Part shown: piece by piece, positions 1-5,940 of the stretch
How the letters are laid out: each line of letters opens with the position of its first letter
Numbering within the stretch: position 1 is the first letter of the stretch
Assembly: GCA_030612485.1 (NCBI GenBank)
Contig: JAUWNS010000064.1
Span: 1-11,687 of the forward strand
Length of the DNA: 11,687 nucleotides
From: Candidatus Bipolaricaulota bacterium
GTDB lineage: Bacteria; Bipolaricaulota; Bipolaricaulia; UBA7950; UBA9294
Reading direction: 5' to 3'
The notes under the pieces: model-generated
Told to the model about the DNA's origin: nothing
The model's database searches: none
What the model saw: only the letters and a program-made list of their open reading frames with translations
Program-made: the position numbers and the translations under genes

Positions 1-19
1 CTAGCCCGACTTTACCGTG
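1..19 (+). repeat. IS terminal inverted repeat, left
   Basis: ctagcccgactttaccgtg, exact reverse complement of 2045-2063. The match stops at base 20. The first four bases are the palindrome CTAG and may be target sequence. Confidence 0.9.
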
Positions 20-66
20 CATATTTCGCAACACAGCATCCCTACAGGGAAAGCGTGACGAATCCT

Positions 67-78
67 GTATGACCTAAC
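67..78 (-). repeat. 12-bp subterminal repeat, copy 1 (inverted)
   Basis: GTATGACCTAAC, the reverse complement of the motif at 1795-1806 and 1908-1919. It overlaps the transposase stop codon (74-76). With copy 2 it brackets the transposase gene almost exactly, so it may be a transposase binding site or a terminus of a smaller nested element. Confidence 0.7.
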
Positions 79-1792
79 GGGAGGCGTATCGATCTAGGTC
101 AAGGACCTCGTACAGTTCTTGCTGTTCAGGTGACATCGCACTGAGCGAGGTACGAATCGTTGGCTTACCACCGGTATTCTCTTCCGGAAAGACCATCGTC
201 ATCTCTCGGATATCTCCGAGCAGATCAACTACCCGCTGGATCGATAGATCAATGCCCTTCATGTGGAGTTCTCGCTGGAGGAGACTTAACAACATCAGCG
301 CAACCACACAGGTAAACACGTGTACACGAACCTTCTGGTCTGTCCAGTGATACTGTGGACGCAGCGCAATGTGATGTGGGTCCTTCATCTCTCGGAAGGC
401 ATCCTCAACATGGTAACTGGCTCGGTAGGCACGCACGATCTGGGCAGCGGTCCAGTTGTCGTTGTCGGTGAACAGGATCGTCTTGCCCAGAAGCGTCGTC
501 TGCAACTCCTCCCAGGCCTCCTGATTAAACCGGTAACTGACCGCTGGTAAGCCATCTCGCTCCGTGATCTTGACAGTGAACAGATCCTTCATGTGCCGTG
601 CTTTCAACCACTTATCGACCTTCTTCTGCGTAGCAGTGAGGGTGGGGCCCCGCCCCCTACGAATCTCCCCTCTTTGCCATTTCTCAAGTTGAGCAACGAG
701 TTCGCGAAACCATTGTTGCCGCTTGCCGATCTCACGGCACAGGGTCTTCGATTGAGCGACAAACAGATTTTCGTTGTAGGTGACCAACACAGTGCGCTTG
801 TGGCCAAAGACCATCTTCGTCGTTTGGTAGGCGGAGACCCCGGGCAGCCCGTCTTGGTCCAGTGAGCGAAATTGCTCCCGCTGTACTTTAAGTAGATCGC
901 GGTGCTGCGTGAGAACCAATGAGCCAACAAAGTGGTAGGGCGTAGCAGCAACGGCATCAAGGTTGTCCTTGGAGTTGTTCCCCTTGTCGAAGATGACGGT
1001 AACATGCTCCACACCAGCGGTGAGTCGCTTGCAACGGGTGACGAGTGCATCCGTCAGACTGGCAAAGGTAGGGGCATCAGTCTGGTTGCCCGGGTAGGTG
1101 TGGTGGAACAGAGGTACATGGAAGTCAGCGGTGACGAGCAGTGCCAGGCCGACGATGCGTAATGAAGCACGTCCCTCCTTGCTCCTGCCCCGCTGCGCCA
1201 AGGTGGACTTCTCGTTGAACGTGTCGATGAAGGTGAAGAAGTTGGTCGCATCAAACAGTAGGCGGTGCAGGTCAAGATTGAACTCCTCAACCATCAGCGC
1301 TGTCAGGTCAGCTTCAATACTGGCAATCGCTTCCGGTGAAACACGGTCCATGTTGTCCCAGTAGCGTTGGCTGGTGAGCTGACGGCTCTCGATGTCGACC
1401 AGTCGTCTGAGCACGGTCTTGTCAAACCACTTTCCCACTTTGGCTTTGCTGCGGGGATTGACGCAGCGGTTGATGACGGCAACCAGAAGGTAGGTGCCAA
1501 CAGAGGGACCATCTCCCCGTTTCCCGACGTGCTTGTCAATGATGGACACAAAATTGAGGCGAGATGCCAGGTCGTACAAGGCAGCAACAGCCCCCAAGTC
1601 GGTGACGATCCCCTCCCGTTGTGGCTGTGGAATGAGGTGAGCTTCGTGCCGCTCAGTCACAGCGGTGATGATGTTGTCGAGGCGGCCGAGGTACTTCTGC
1701 CACACGATCTTGGGCTTACCGTTTACCCGCCTGCACTCGCGGGCGTAGTAGTAAGTCCTTCCTCGGATGATCTTCTTAGTGATGCTCGCCAT
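74..1792 (-). CDS. IS1634-family DDE transposase
   Basis: This 572-residue protein would cut and rejoin the ends of its own insertion sequence. The RNase H-like DDE triad is visible: the first Asp in LLFDATNFFTF (about residue 180), the second in VIFDKGNNSKDN (about residue 268), and the Glu in SYHVEDAFREMKDP (about residue 470), followed by the PQYHWTDQKVRVHVF segment typical of IS1634/IS4 group enzymes. The N-terminus (MASITKKIIRGRTYYYARE) is a small beta-rich region that reads like other members. Length is normal and the frame is uninterrupted, so the element may still be active. The start at 1792 has no Shine-Dalgarno; a plausible promoter lies 7 nt upstream, suggesting a leaderless message. 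The family call is firm; the exact subgroup is from motif memory only. Confidence 0.92.
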   Translation of the reverse strand: MASITKKIIRGRTYYYARECRRVNGKPKIVWQKYLGRLDNIITAVTERHEAHLIPQPQREGIVTDLGAVAALYDLASRLNFVSIIDKHVGKRGDGPSVGTYLLVAVINRCVNPRSKAKVGKWFDKTVLRRLVDIESRQLTSQRYWDNMDRVSPEAIASIEADLTALMVEEFNLDLHRLLFDATNFFTFIDTFNEKSTLAQRGRSKEGRASLRIVGLALLVTADFHVPLFHHTYPGNQTDAPTFASLTDALVTRCKRLTAGVEHVTVIFDKGNNSKDNLDAVAATPYHFVGSLVLTQHRDLLKVQREQFRSLDQDGLPGVSAYQTTKMVFGHKRTVLVTYNENLFVAQSKTLCREIGKRQQWFRELVAQLEKWQRGEIRRGRGPTLTATQKKVDKWLKARHMKDLFTVKITERDGLPAVSYRFNQEAWEELQTTLLGKTILFTDNDNWTAAQIVRAYRASYHVEDAFREMKDPHHIALRPQYHWTDQKVRVHVFTCVVALMLLSLLQRELHMKGIDLSIQRVVDLLGDIREMTMVFPEENTGGKPTIRTSLSAMSPEQQELYEVLDLDRYASR

Positions 1793-1794
1793 AA

Positions 1795-1809
1795 GTTAGG
1801 TCATACACT
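1795..1809 (+). repeat. 12-15-bp subterminal repeat, copy 2
   Basis: GTTAGGTCATACACT lies immediately upstream of the transposase start and is identical over 15 bases to 1908-1922. Its first 12 bases match, in inverted orientation, 67-78. On the minus strand it contains TATGAC, the putative -10 of the transposase promoter. Confidence 0.7.
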
Positions 1810-1828
1810 ATTTGTGCTACTAAGTCAA
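1800..1828 (-). promoter_or_regulatory. Putative transposase promoter
   Basis: On the minus strand TTGACT (1828-1823) is followed after exactly 17 bp by TATGAC (1805-1800). The -10 ends 7 nt before the ATG, which implies a leaderless or nearly leaderless transcript. The -10 matches the sigma70 consensus at 4 of 6 bases, so this is a prediction supported mainly by spacing and position. Confidence 0.45.
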
Positions 1829-1907
1829 GTAAGAGATGTGAAGTCGCCAAAGATACCATATTAAGCAACAAGTTAGAGTGAGGTACCACGTGATGTAGGC
1901 GAGAAAT

Positions 1908-1922
1908 GTTAGGTCATACACT
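1908..1922 (+). repeat. 12-15-bp subterminal repeat, copy 3
   Basis: GTTAGGTCATACACT, a direct copy of 1795-1809 displaced by 113 bp within the 270-bp non-coding region between the transposase start and the right terminal repeat. No good -35 is seen at the right distance from this copy, so it is more likely a protein-binding site or a relic than a second promoter. Confidence 0.65.
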
Positions 1923-1964
1923 CTCCGGCCGGCATTCTTTCTCCCTCTCTGCGCAACACAATCA

Positions 1965-1993
1965 CGCAAACTGCCTTGTAAAGGGAGTTTGCG
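1965..1993. other. Stem-loop inside the IS
   Basis: CGCAAACTGCCTT and AAGGGAGTTTGCG pair at 12 of 13 positions around a GTA loop. It lies in the untranslated region upstream of the transposase. Similar structures in other IS elements shield the transposase start from outside transcription, but that role is inferred here. Confidence 0.5.
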
Positions 1994-2044
1994 ATACTGC
2001 TTAATGCCTTGTACAAAGAACAATCAGTCATTGTAATACCCCTC

Positions 2045-2063
2045 CACGGTAAAGTCGGGCTAG
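2045..2063 (-). repeat. IS terminal inverted repeat, right
   Basis: cacggtaaagtcgggctag, exact reverse complement of 1-19. The terminal AG of CTAG doubles as the first two bases of a Ser codon of the interrupted M16 peptidase frame. Confidence 0.9.
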
Positions 2064-2448
2064 TTCCGCCTTCCGCTACTCCGATGTCGGCCTCTGGCTC
2101 GTCTACGCCGGTGTTGCCCCACATAATGCACAGGAGACGAGCAAGATCATGCTCGATCAACTGGGTGAGCTCGAGCGGGATGGGATCTCCCCGGATGAAC
2201 TCGACCTCGCAAAGGCTAAGCTGCGCGGGAACCTGATCCTCGATCTGGAGACAAACTCCAGCCGCATGGCTCGCCTCGGGAGCGCCGCGATCACCGGCCA
2301 GGAGATCCTCTCCCCGGATGAGCTGATCATTCGCTTGGACACCGTCAGTATGGAGGATACCTCGCGCGCAATCGCGCGCTTTGTTCGATTGGATCGCATG
2401 AACCTGGCGATCGTCGGCCCGGGAGATACGAATGTTGTGAACCGCTGA
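2062..2448 (+). pseudogene. M16 (insulinase-like) zinc peptidase, C-terminal fragment cut by IS
   Basis: The frame reads without a stop from the IS junction to a TGA at 2446-2448, giving about 128 residues. It begins SSAFRYSDVGLWLVYAGVAP, the conserved strand-and-turn after the RGLAYSV region of M16 peptidases (YmxG/PqqL type), and continues with the helical LDQLGELERDGISPDELDLA and LILDLETNSSRMARLGSA segments of the second, non-catalytic domain. Full-length relatives have about 420 residues. The zinc motif HxxEH and the first two thirds of the gene are outside the window, beyond the IS. The residual ATG at 2149 is internal and not a natural start. The fragment is undecayed in sequence, so the insertion may be recent. 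Identification is from motif memory but the family match is clear. Confidence 0.85.
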
Positions 2449-2463
2449 CGATTGCGCTAGAAT
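2435..2463 (+). promoter_or_regulatory. Putative coaD promoter within the M16 gene end
   Basis: TTGTGA (2435-2440), a 17-bp spacer, and TAGAAT (2458-2463, 5 of 6 to consensus). The -10 ends 9 nt before the coaD ATG. No Shine-Dalgarno precedes the start (caccccgcg), so the transcript is probably leaderless. This promoter would keep coaD expressed despite the upstream IS. Confidence 0.5.
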
Positions 2464-2472
2464 CACCCCGCG

Positions 2473-2985
2473 ATGCCGATACCAAGCGCCATCTACCCAG
2501 GGAGCTTCGACCCGATTACCTATGGACATATAGACATCGTCCGCCGGGCAAAGAAACTCTTCTCTCGTCTGCTGATCGCTATTGTCGCAAATCCAAGCAA
2601 GAAACCTTTCTTCTCCATCGCCGAGCGCGTGAAGATCACACAGGACGCTCTTGTTGAGGCAGGGATCTGTGGGATCGAGGTGATCAGCTACGACGGTTTA
2701 TTGATTGACTGCGCCAAGGAGGTCGGAGCCACCGCGATCGTACGAGGATTACGGGCCAACTCCGACTTCGACTACGAGTTTCAGATGGCGCTCACCAACC
2801 GCGACCTCGACTCCGACATCGAGACCGTACTCTTCATGACCGCCGGTCGTTACAGCTTCCTCTCCTCTTCGATCGTCAAGGAGGTCAAGAAGTATGGGGG
2901 AGACATCACCTCATTCGTTCCCAAGAGCGTCGAACAGGCCCTCATGCGCAAGTTTGCAACACAGGATCTTGAATTTCTGCGTTAG
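2473..2985 (+). CDS. coaD: Phosphopantetheine adenylyltransferase
   Basis: CoaD transfers AMP from ATP to 4'-phosphopantetheine, giving dephospho-CoA, the fourth step of coenzyme A synthesis in the cytosol. The 170-residue protein has the usual length (about 160-170) and all nucleotidyltransferase landmarks: YPGSFDPITYGHIDI near the N-terminus (the xxGH ATP-binding motif, Tyr replacing the usual Asn/Thr before GH), NPSKKPFFS (about 40), the IVRGLRANSDFDYE pantetheine/ATP loop (about 89-102), and FLSSSIVKEVKKYGGD (about 129-144, the ISSS-type motif). The start at 2473 is fixed by the family N-terminus (about four residues before YPGSFDP). It follows the M16 peptidase remnant by 24 bp. Essential in most bacteria. 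High confidence. Confidence 0.97.
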   Translation: MPIPSAIYPGSFDPITYGHIDIVRRAKKLFSRLLIAIVANPSKKPFFSIAERVKITQDALVEAGICGIEVISYDGLLIDCAKEVGATAIVRGLRANSDFDYEFQMALTNRDLDSDIETVLFMTAGRYSFLSSSIVKEVKKYGGDITSFVPKSVEQALMRKFATQDLEFLR

Positions 2986-3129
2986 GGATCTTTCTGTAAG
3001 CTTGCTTTCAAACCCTACTTGAGCTATATCTCTATTGGTTCCTTGTTATTTCGAGTGGGTAGTGCTTTCTAATTTCGGTTCACGCAGGATGGATGCCGGT
3101 TGCAAAGCAAGACCGGAGGTCGAAGAGAA

Positions 3130-3273
3130 TTCACCACGAAGAGCACGAAGGACACGAAGAATGTAATTCGATGATCTCGCGAATCGGGTAATTTTCTGTG
3201 CAATGTCACCAAACTTAAGAGCGGAATCAAGCGCTTTGTCCTCCTTCGTGTTCTTCGTGTCCTTCGTGGTGAA
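3130..3273. repeat. Hairpin-forming CACGAAG 9-nt repeat element
   Basis: Left arm 3130-3162 and right arm 3241-3273 are inverted copies matching at 28 of 33 positions, separated by about 78 bp. Each arm consists of degenerate 9-nt units, CACGAAGRA, three in a row. On the minus strand they would encode TKD-TKN-TKE, but the small frame there (3046-3315) is a by-product of the repeat. From memory, arrays of CACGAAG units in this palindromic layout recur between genes of many environmental bacteria; no function is established. The rest of 2986-3383 shows no gene and no clear coaD terminator. Confidence 0.75.
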
Positions 3274-3299
3274 ACAGTTTTGTACCTCGGAACCTGAGA

Positions 3300-3328
3300 T
3301 TGACTTCTCCCGCAACCTGGTGTAGGCT
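3300..3328 (+). promoter_or_regulatory. Possible promoter of the cysteine-rich protein gene
   Basis: TTGACT (3300-3305), 17-bp spacer, TAGGCT (3323-3328). The -35 is 5 of 6 to consensus but the -10 only 3 of 6. It would give a leader of about 50 nt that includes the strong ribosome binding site at 3369-3375. Confidence 0.3.
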
Positions 3329-3383
3329 CAAAGTCAAGGTGGAAAGGATTCAGGGAGATCGGACTCTAAGGGAGGAATAGATC

Positions 3384-3983
3384 ATGAGTGATTCGTTCTG
3401 GGGTTGGTTGATTGGGGCGGCTGCGATCAGTGTGGCGCTCCTCCTCTTCCTGGGGACATCGGCAGTTGTCGAGGAGCCATCTGTGGGCGAAGGTGTCGAT
3501 TACACCGAGTCGGTGACGCCGCTTCATCCTCTTACAGCGGTGGAACCGATCCCTGCAACGATGGTCTCCCTGCATTCTCAGCATCCGTGCGATTGTGCGC
3601 GGCCCCTGCCGGAGCTCATCGGTGGCTGCCAGAGGGAGTGGTCTCCTCCGTGCACAGCTACCGTGCCGTGTGCACCGCTCTCCTATTCGTGCGGTCCTTG
3701 CTCGATTCCTGGGATCAATCGGAGCATCTCGCCGTGCATTCCCGAGTGTGGAGTCGTTCAATTCCATGCCACGGTTGCTCAGCCGGTCTGCGATTGCATA
3801 ACTTTCCGTTGGGAAGCAAGCAAAGGGACGTTCCTCGATCCAACGGTAAGCGATCCGCTCTTCTACATCCCGGCGACGTACTATCCCACCGGTGAAGACT
3901 TATGGATCACCCTAACCATCGTCGATCAAGATGGTAGCTACTACTGCGATCGGGTGTGTCTGCATGTCGTCAACGTGCGCTAG
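3384..3983 (+). CDS. Exported cysteine-rich protein with PKD/Ig-like C-terminal domain, unknown function
   Basis: The product is a 199-residue protein that I do not recognise. Residues 5-27 (FWGWLIGAAAISVALLLFLG) form one strongly hydrophobic helix, either an uncleaved signal anchor or a signal peptide without a clear cleavage site or lipobox. Residues about 67-135 contain 11 of the 13 cysteines, in Pro- and Ser-rich context with CDC, CGPC and CDC pairs, suggesting a disulfide-bonded or metal-binding extracytoplasmic segment. From about 136 the pattern FRWEASKGTF ... YIPATYYPTGEDLWITLTIVD resembles a PKD or bacterial Ig-like beta-sandwich, closing with two more cysteines. A strong Shine-Dalgarno (AAGGGAGG) sits 8-9 nt before the ATG, unlike the leaderless genes nearby. 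It stands alone, between coaD and the aromatic operon. Confidence 0.75.
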   Translation: MSDSFWGWLIGAAAISVALLLFLGTSAVVEEPSVGEGVDYTESVTPLHPLTAVEPIPATMVSLHSQHPCDCARPLPELIGGCQREWSPPCTATVPCAPLSYSCGPCSIPGINRSISPCIPECGVVQFHATVAQPVCDCITFRWEASKGTFLDPTVSDPLFYIPATYYPTGEDLWITLTIVDQDGSYYCDRVCLHVVNVR

Positions 3984-4484
3984 CGTCTCGAAGAACTTGA
4001 CAGCATCGTAACGGCTGGATCTACTGGTGAACGTTGGTATGTAAACCGGTCCTTGTGCTCATAAATCGGATGATGTTGGACTTACCTATAGACTTGCTCT
4101 GAGGAGTCCAGGAGAAATCCAACAGATGGCAGGGAGAAGAAATGTAGGGGTTGAAGCTTCTTCTCTCGTCCGTTCGTACCACTCACTCAAGCCGCAAAGG
4201 GATGCAACTCCACTGCGGGTGCTAGGCTGTGCTGTTCCCTCCGAAGCTCTTCCCTCTTTAGAGTGGGTCCATATCGAGGCCACCACAGTGAAACAGGATC
4301 GCCATTCTGAAGTTTTCTCTGTCGCGGTATCTTGGTCGGGTACAAAACACGACGCTACCGACCATCCTTAGTGGGAAACAGGACATTCTCTCGCGAAGGC
4401 CGAAGCAACCGACAACCTATCTCCGCGGGGCAAGCAAGCATACACCCTTCCTGGACGGCCAGTTCAATGGCATACTTCGGGGCA
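3984..4484. other. 501-bp stretch without a recognisable gene
   Basis: No RNA gene or known coding region is seen. A frame is open from 4045 to 4371 (ATG at 4126, 81 codons; AGGAG lies about 14 nt upstream) and another from 4292 through 4618, which ends as the leader peptide described below but has no ATG before 4523. The last part of the second frame (FLDGQFNGILRGIDRAGDYP, from 4448) looks protein-like, so an eroded gene with a frameshift is possible; neither frame resembles a family I know. A TTGACA with 17-bp spacing to TCTACT (3997-4025) could be a promoter but serves no evident gene. Confidence 0.4.
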
Positions 4485-4513
4485 TTGACAGAGCAGGGGA
4501 TTATCCCTATACT
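4485..4513 (+). promoter_or_regulatory. Consensus promoter of the aromatic amino acid operon
   Basis: TTGACA (4485-4490, perfect -35), 17-bp spacer, TATACT (4508-4513, 5 of 6). This is the best sigma70-type promoter in the window. The expected start of transcription is within a few bases of the leader-peptide ATG at 4523, so the leader peptide would be translated from a leaderless 5' end. Confidence 0.7.
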
Positions 4514-4522
4514 GCGATTGAC

Positions 4523-4618
4523 ATGTTAGAAGCTAACGGACAGTTGACCTTAAGGATTCGCAACGGCTTCCTCGGCTTCTATTACTATTTTATGGTCGGC
4601 CTCTCCGTTTACGCCTAG
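4523..4618 (+). CDS. Phe/Tyr-rich leader peptide of the aromatic operon
   Basis: This short frame, missed by usual length cut-offs, encodes 31 residues with a cluster NGFLGFYYYFM: seven of the last sixteen residues are Phe or Tyr (codons 16, 19-23 and 30). It ends at TAG 4616-4618, 30 nt before an intrinsic terminator and 79 nt before aroH, the first gene of a Phe/Tyr operon. Leader peptides of this kind act as sensors: a ribosome stalled on uncharged Phe- or Tyr-tRNA changes the RNA fold and lets transcription continue. The ATG lies 9 nt after the -10 of a consensus promoter. Reservation: the frame is open upstream to 4292 without an ATG, so it could instead be the tail of a decayed gene. 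Confidence 0.65.
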   Translation: MLEANGQLTLRIRNGFLGFYYYFMVGLSVYA

Positions 4619-4675
4619 CTGAAGCGGGTAAAGACGGAAGGCCGGAAAAGGACTACAGGGTCTCCCTGCGGTCTT
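4597..4675 (+). promoter_or_regulatory. Attenuator: mutually exclusive RNA stems
   Basis: Segment 1 (4597-4614, end of the leader peptide coding region) is complementary, with small bulges, to segment 2 (4624-4644): CGGCC/GGCCG, CCGT/ACGG, TTTAC/GTAAA and GC/GC pair in register. Segment 2 can instead pair through AAGACGGAAGG (4631-4641) with CCTGCGGTCTT (4665-4675) at 9 of 11 positions, which would capture the 3' arm of the terminator. A ribosome stalled on codons 19-23 would cover the 5' part of segment 1 and free segment 2 for the anti-terminating pairing. This matches classical attenuation, except that the terminator's 3' rather than 5' arm would be sequestered. Pairings were found by eye; no folding energy was computed. 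Confidence 0.6.
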
Positions 4676-4683
4676 ATTTTTTT
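4649..4683 (+). terminator. Intrinsic terminator in the operon leader
   Basis: AGGACTACAGGG (4649-4660), loop TCT, CCCTGCGGTCTT (4664-4675), with one A-C mismatch and two G-U pairs, then A and seven T (4677-4683). The aroH ribosome binding site follows directly, so termination here controls the whole operon. Confidence 0.8.
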
Positions 4684-4697
4684 AAAAAGGAGAATAG

Positions 4698-5072
4698 ATG
4701 AGCTGTCGCGGCATGAGGGGAGCCACAACCGTGGGGGAAAACAGCGAACGGGCGATCATCGCGGCGACGCGGACCCTACCCGAACGAATGGTGTCCGCAA
4801 ATGGCATTGCAAGCGAGGATATCGCGTCCGTGATCTTCACCACTACCCCCGATCTGGACGCCGCCTACCCGGCGCGGGCCGCGCGCGATCTCGGATGGAC
4901 CAATATTCCACTTCTGGGTGCGCAAGAAATCGATGTCCCAAACAGCCTTCCCCGTTGCGTCCGCGTTCTCATCCTATGGAACACCGATCGGTCCATCGAT
5001 CAAATTACGCACATTTACCTCGGTGCAGCCGCTGCACTGCGGCCAGACCTGGTAAGAGAGGAGGAAAAATGA
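4698..5072 (+). CDS. aroH: Chorismate mutase, AroH class
   Basis: AroH rearranges chorismate to prephenate, the committed step to Phe and Tyr, as a cytosolic trimer with active sites between subunits. The 124-residue protein is full length for the Bacillus-type AroH fold (about 120-127). Landmarks: RGMRGATTV (active-site Arg near residue 7), [26 protein letters not shown] (about 45-70, conserved core), LLGAQEIDV (active-site Glu), [13 protein letters not shown] (active-site Arg) and [14 protein letters not shown] (active-site Tyr and the C-terminal RPDL signature). AAGGAG (4687-4692) lies 5 nt before the ATG. Its stop overlaps the pheA start. It looks intact and is the first gene after the attenuator. 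Confidence 0.95.
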   Translation: MSCRGMRGATTVGENSERAIIAATRTLPERMVSANGIASEDIASVIFTTTPDLDAAYPARAARDLGWTNIPLLGAQEIDVPNSLPRCVRVLILWNTDRSIDQITHIYLGAAAALRPDLVREEEK

Positions 5073-5940
5073 TGAAGGTAGCGTTTCAAGGGGTACCGGG
5101 AGCTTACTCGTACGAGGCAATCGGACAGTTCTTCGGCCCGGAAGCGGAGAGGATTCCGCAGCGTACCTTTTCCGATATCTTCACCGCGGTGGAAGGAGGG
5201 ACGGTCGACTATGGGATGCTCCCGGTGGAGAACGCGGTCGCCGGTTCGGTCGCCCCCAGTCGTACGAACTCCTGATGGAGCACGACTTGCGCATCTACGC
5301 CGAGGTGATCCTCCGCGTTCGCCACATGCTCCTCGCCTCTCCCGGGACCAGGTTCTCCGCGCTGACGCGCGTCCGCTCCCACCCCCAGGCCCTCGCGCAG
5401 TGCCAGCGCTACCTCGTGCGCCACAAGCTCGTACCAGAACCGGTGGAGGACACCGCCGCCGCGGCGTGCACCCTAGCTGAAAATCCAGTTCCAGGGGTTG
5501 GGGTGATCGCCGGGGGAGCAGCAGCGGAGCTGTGTAGCCTTGAGATTCTCGACCGCGACATCGAGGACTACACTTTCAACTACACCCGGTTCTTCGTCCT
5601 GGGCACGGAGGACCCACCCCGGGCGCAGCGGAACAAGACCTCGATCGTCTTCACCACCCCCCACCAGCCAACCGCCTTGTTCGAGTGCATCGGCGAATTC
5701 GCCCGCCGTGGTATCAACCTGACGAAGATCGAATCGCGCCCGCGGTTGAACCGGCCGTGGCAGTACATCTTCCACCTTGACTTCGAGGGGCACGCCAAGG
5801 ACCCAGAGTGTGAAGCAGCGATGATGGGGCTTCTGCGCCGTTCTCTCTTCTTGAAGCTCCTCGGCTCATACCCCGCCGCGATTACTCCGGTCGGAGAGGG
5901 CGGCGAAACGGGTGAACTGGCCCAGGGGGTAACCGGATGA
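5072..5940 (+). pseudogene. pheA: Prephenate dehydratase with a frameshift at a C5 run
   Basis: PheA converts prephenate to phenylpyruvate. The N-terminal part reads [16 protein letters not shown] ... YGMLPVENAVAGSV, then at CCCCC (5253-5257) the frame is lost and ends at TGA 5273-5275. In the -1 frame the sequence resumes at once as QSYELLMEHDLRIYAEVIL and continues through the catalytic TRFFVLG and an ACT domain with LTKIESRPRL to the stop at 5938-5940. Removing two C or adding one restores an unbroken protein of about 289 residues, normal for the family. AGGAGG (5059-5064) is 7 nt before ATG 5072 (4 nt before ATG 5069). A sequencing error, a true mutation or ribosomal slippage are all possible; homopolymer error is the simplest. 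Everything else about the gene is well preserved. Confidence 0.88.

Larger units (their letters stand above)
1..2063. mobile_element. IS1634-type (IS4 superfamily) insertion sequence
   Basis: A single transposase gene is bracketed by a perfect 19-bp inverted repeat (1-19 and 2045-2063). The size, about 2.06 kb, is at the upper end for IS1634-group elements. The outermost four bases at both ends are CTAG. Because CTAG is its own reverse complement, it may be a duplicated target rather than part of the element, leaving a 15-bp true repeat. The right end sits inside an M16 peptidase gene. The left flank is not in the window, which starts exactly on the repeat, so the target duplication cannot be verified. 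An alternative, smaller element bounded by the inner 12-bp repeats (67-78 and 1795-1806) is possible. Confidence 0.85.

Noticed and set aside
1909..2529. 206-codon minus-strand frame across the IS end, M16 fragment and coaD start
   Set aside because: It crosses the IS boundary and is antisense to two clear gene frames.
3046..3315. 89-codon minus-strand frame containing TTKDTKNTKE
   Set aside because: A by-product of the CACGAAG repeat; the non-repeat parts have no protein-like features.
3997..4025. Promoter TTGACA-N17-TCTACT after the Cys-rich gene
   Set aside because: Good -35 and spacing, but the -10 matches only 4 of 6 and no supported gene follows for 500 bp; mentioned only within the gap entry.
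5250..5275. Programmed ribosomal frameshift in pheA
   Set aside because: CCCCC is not a classical slippery heptamer, no stimulatory structure was evident, and PheA is not known to use frameshifting; error or mutation is simpler.
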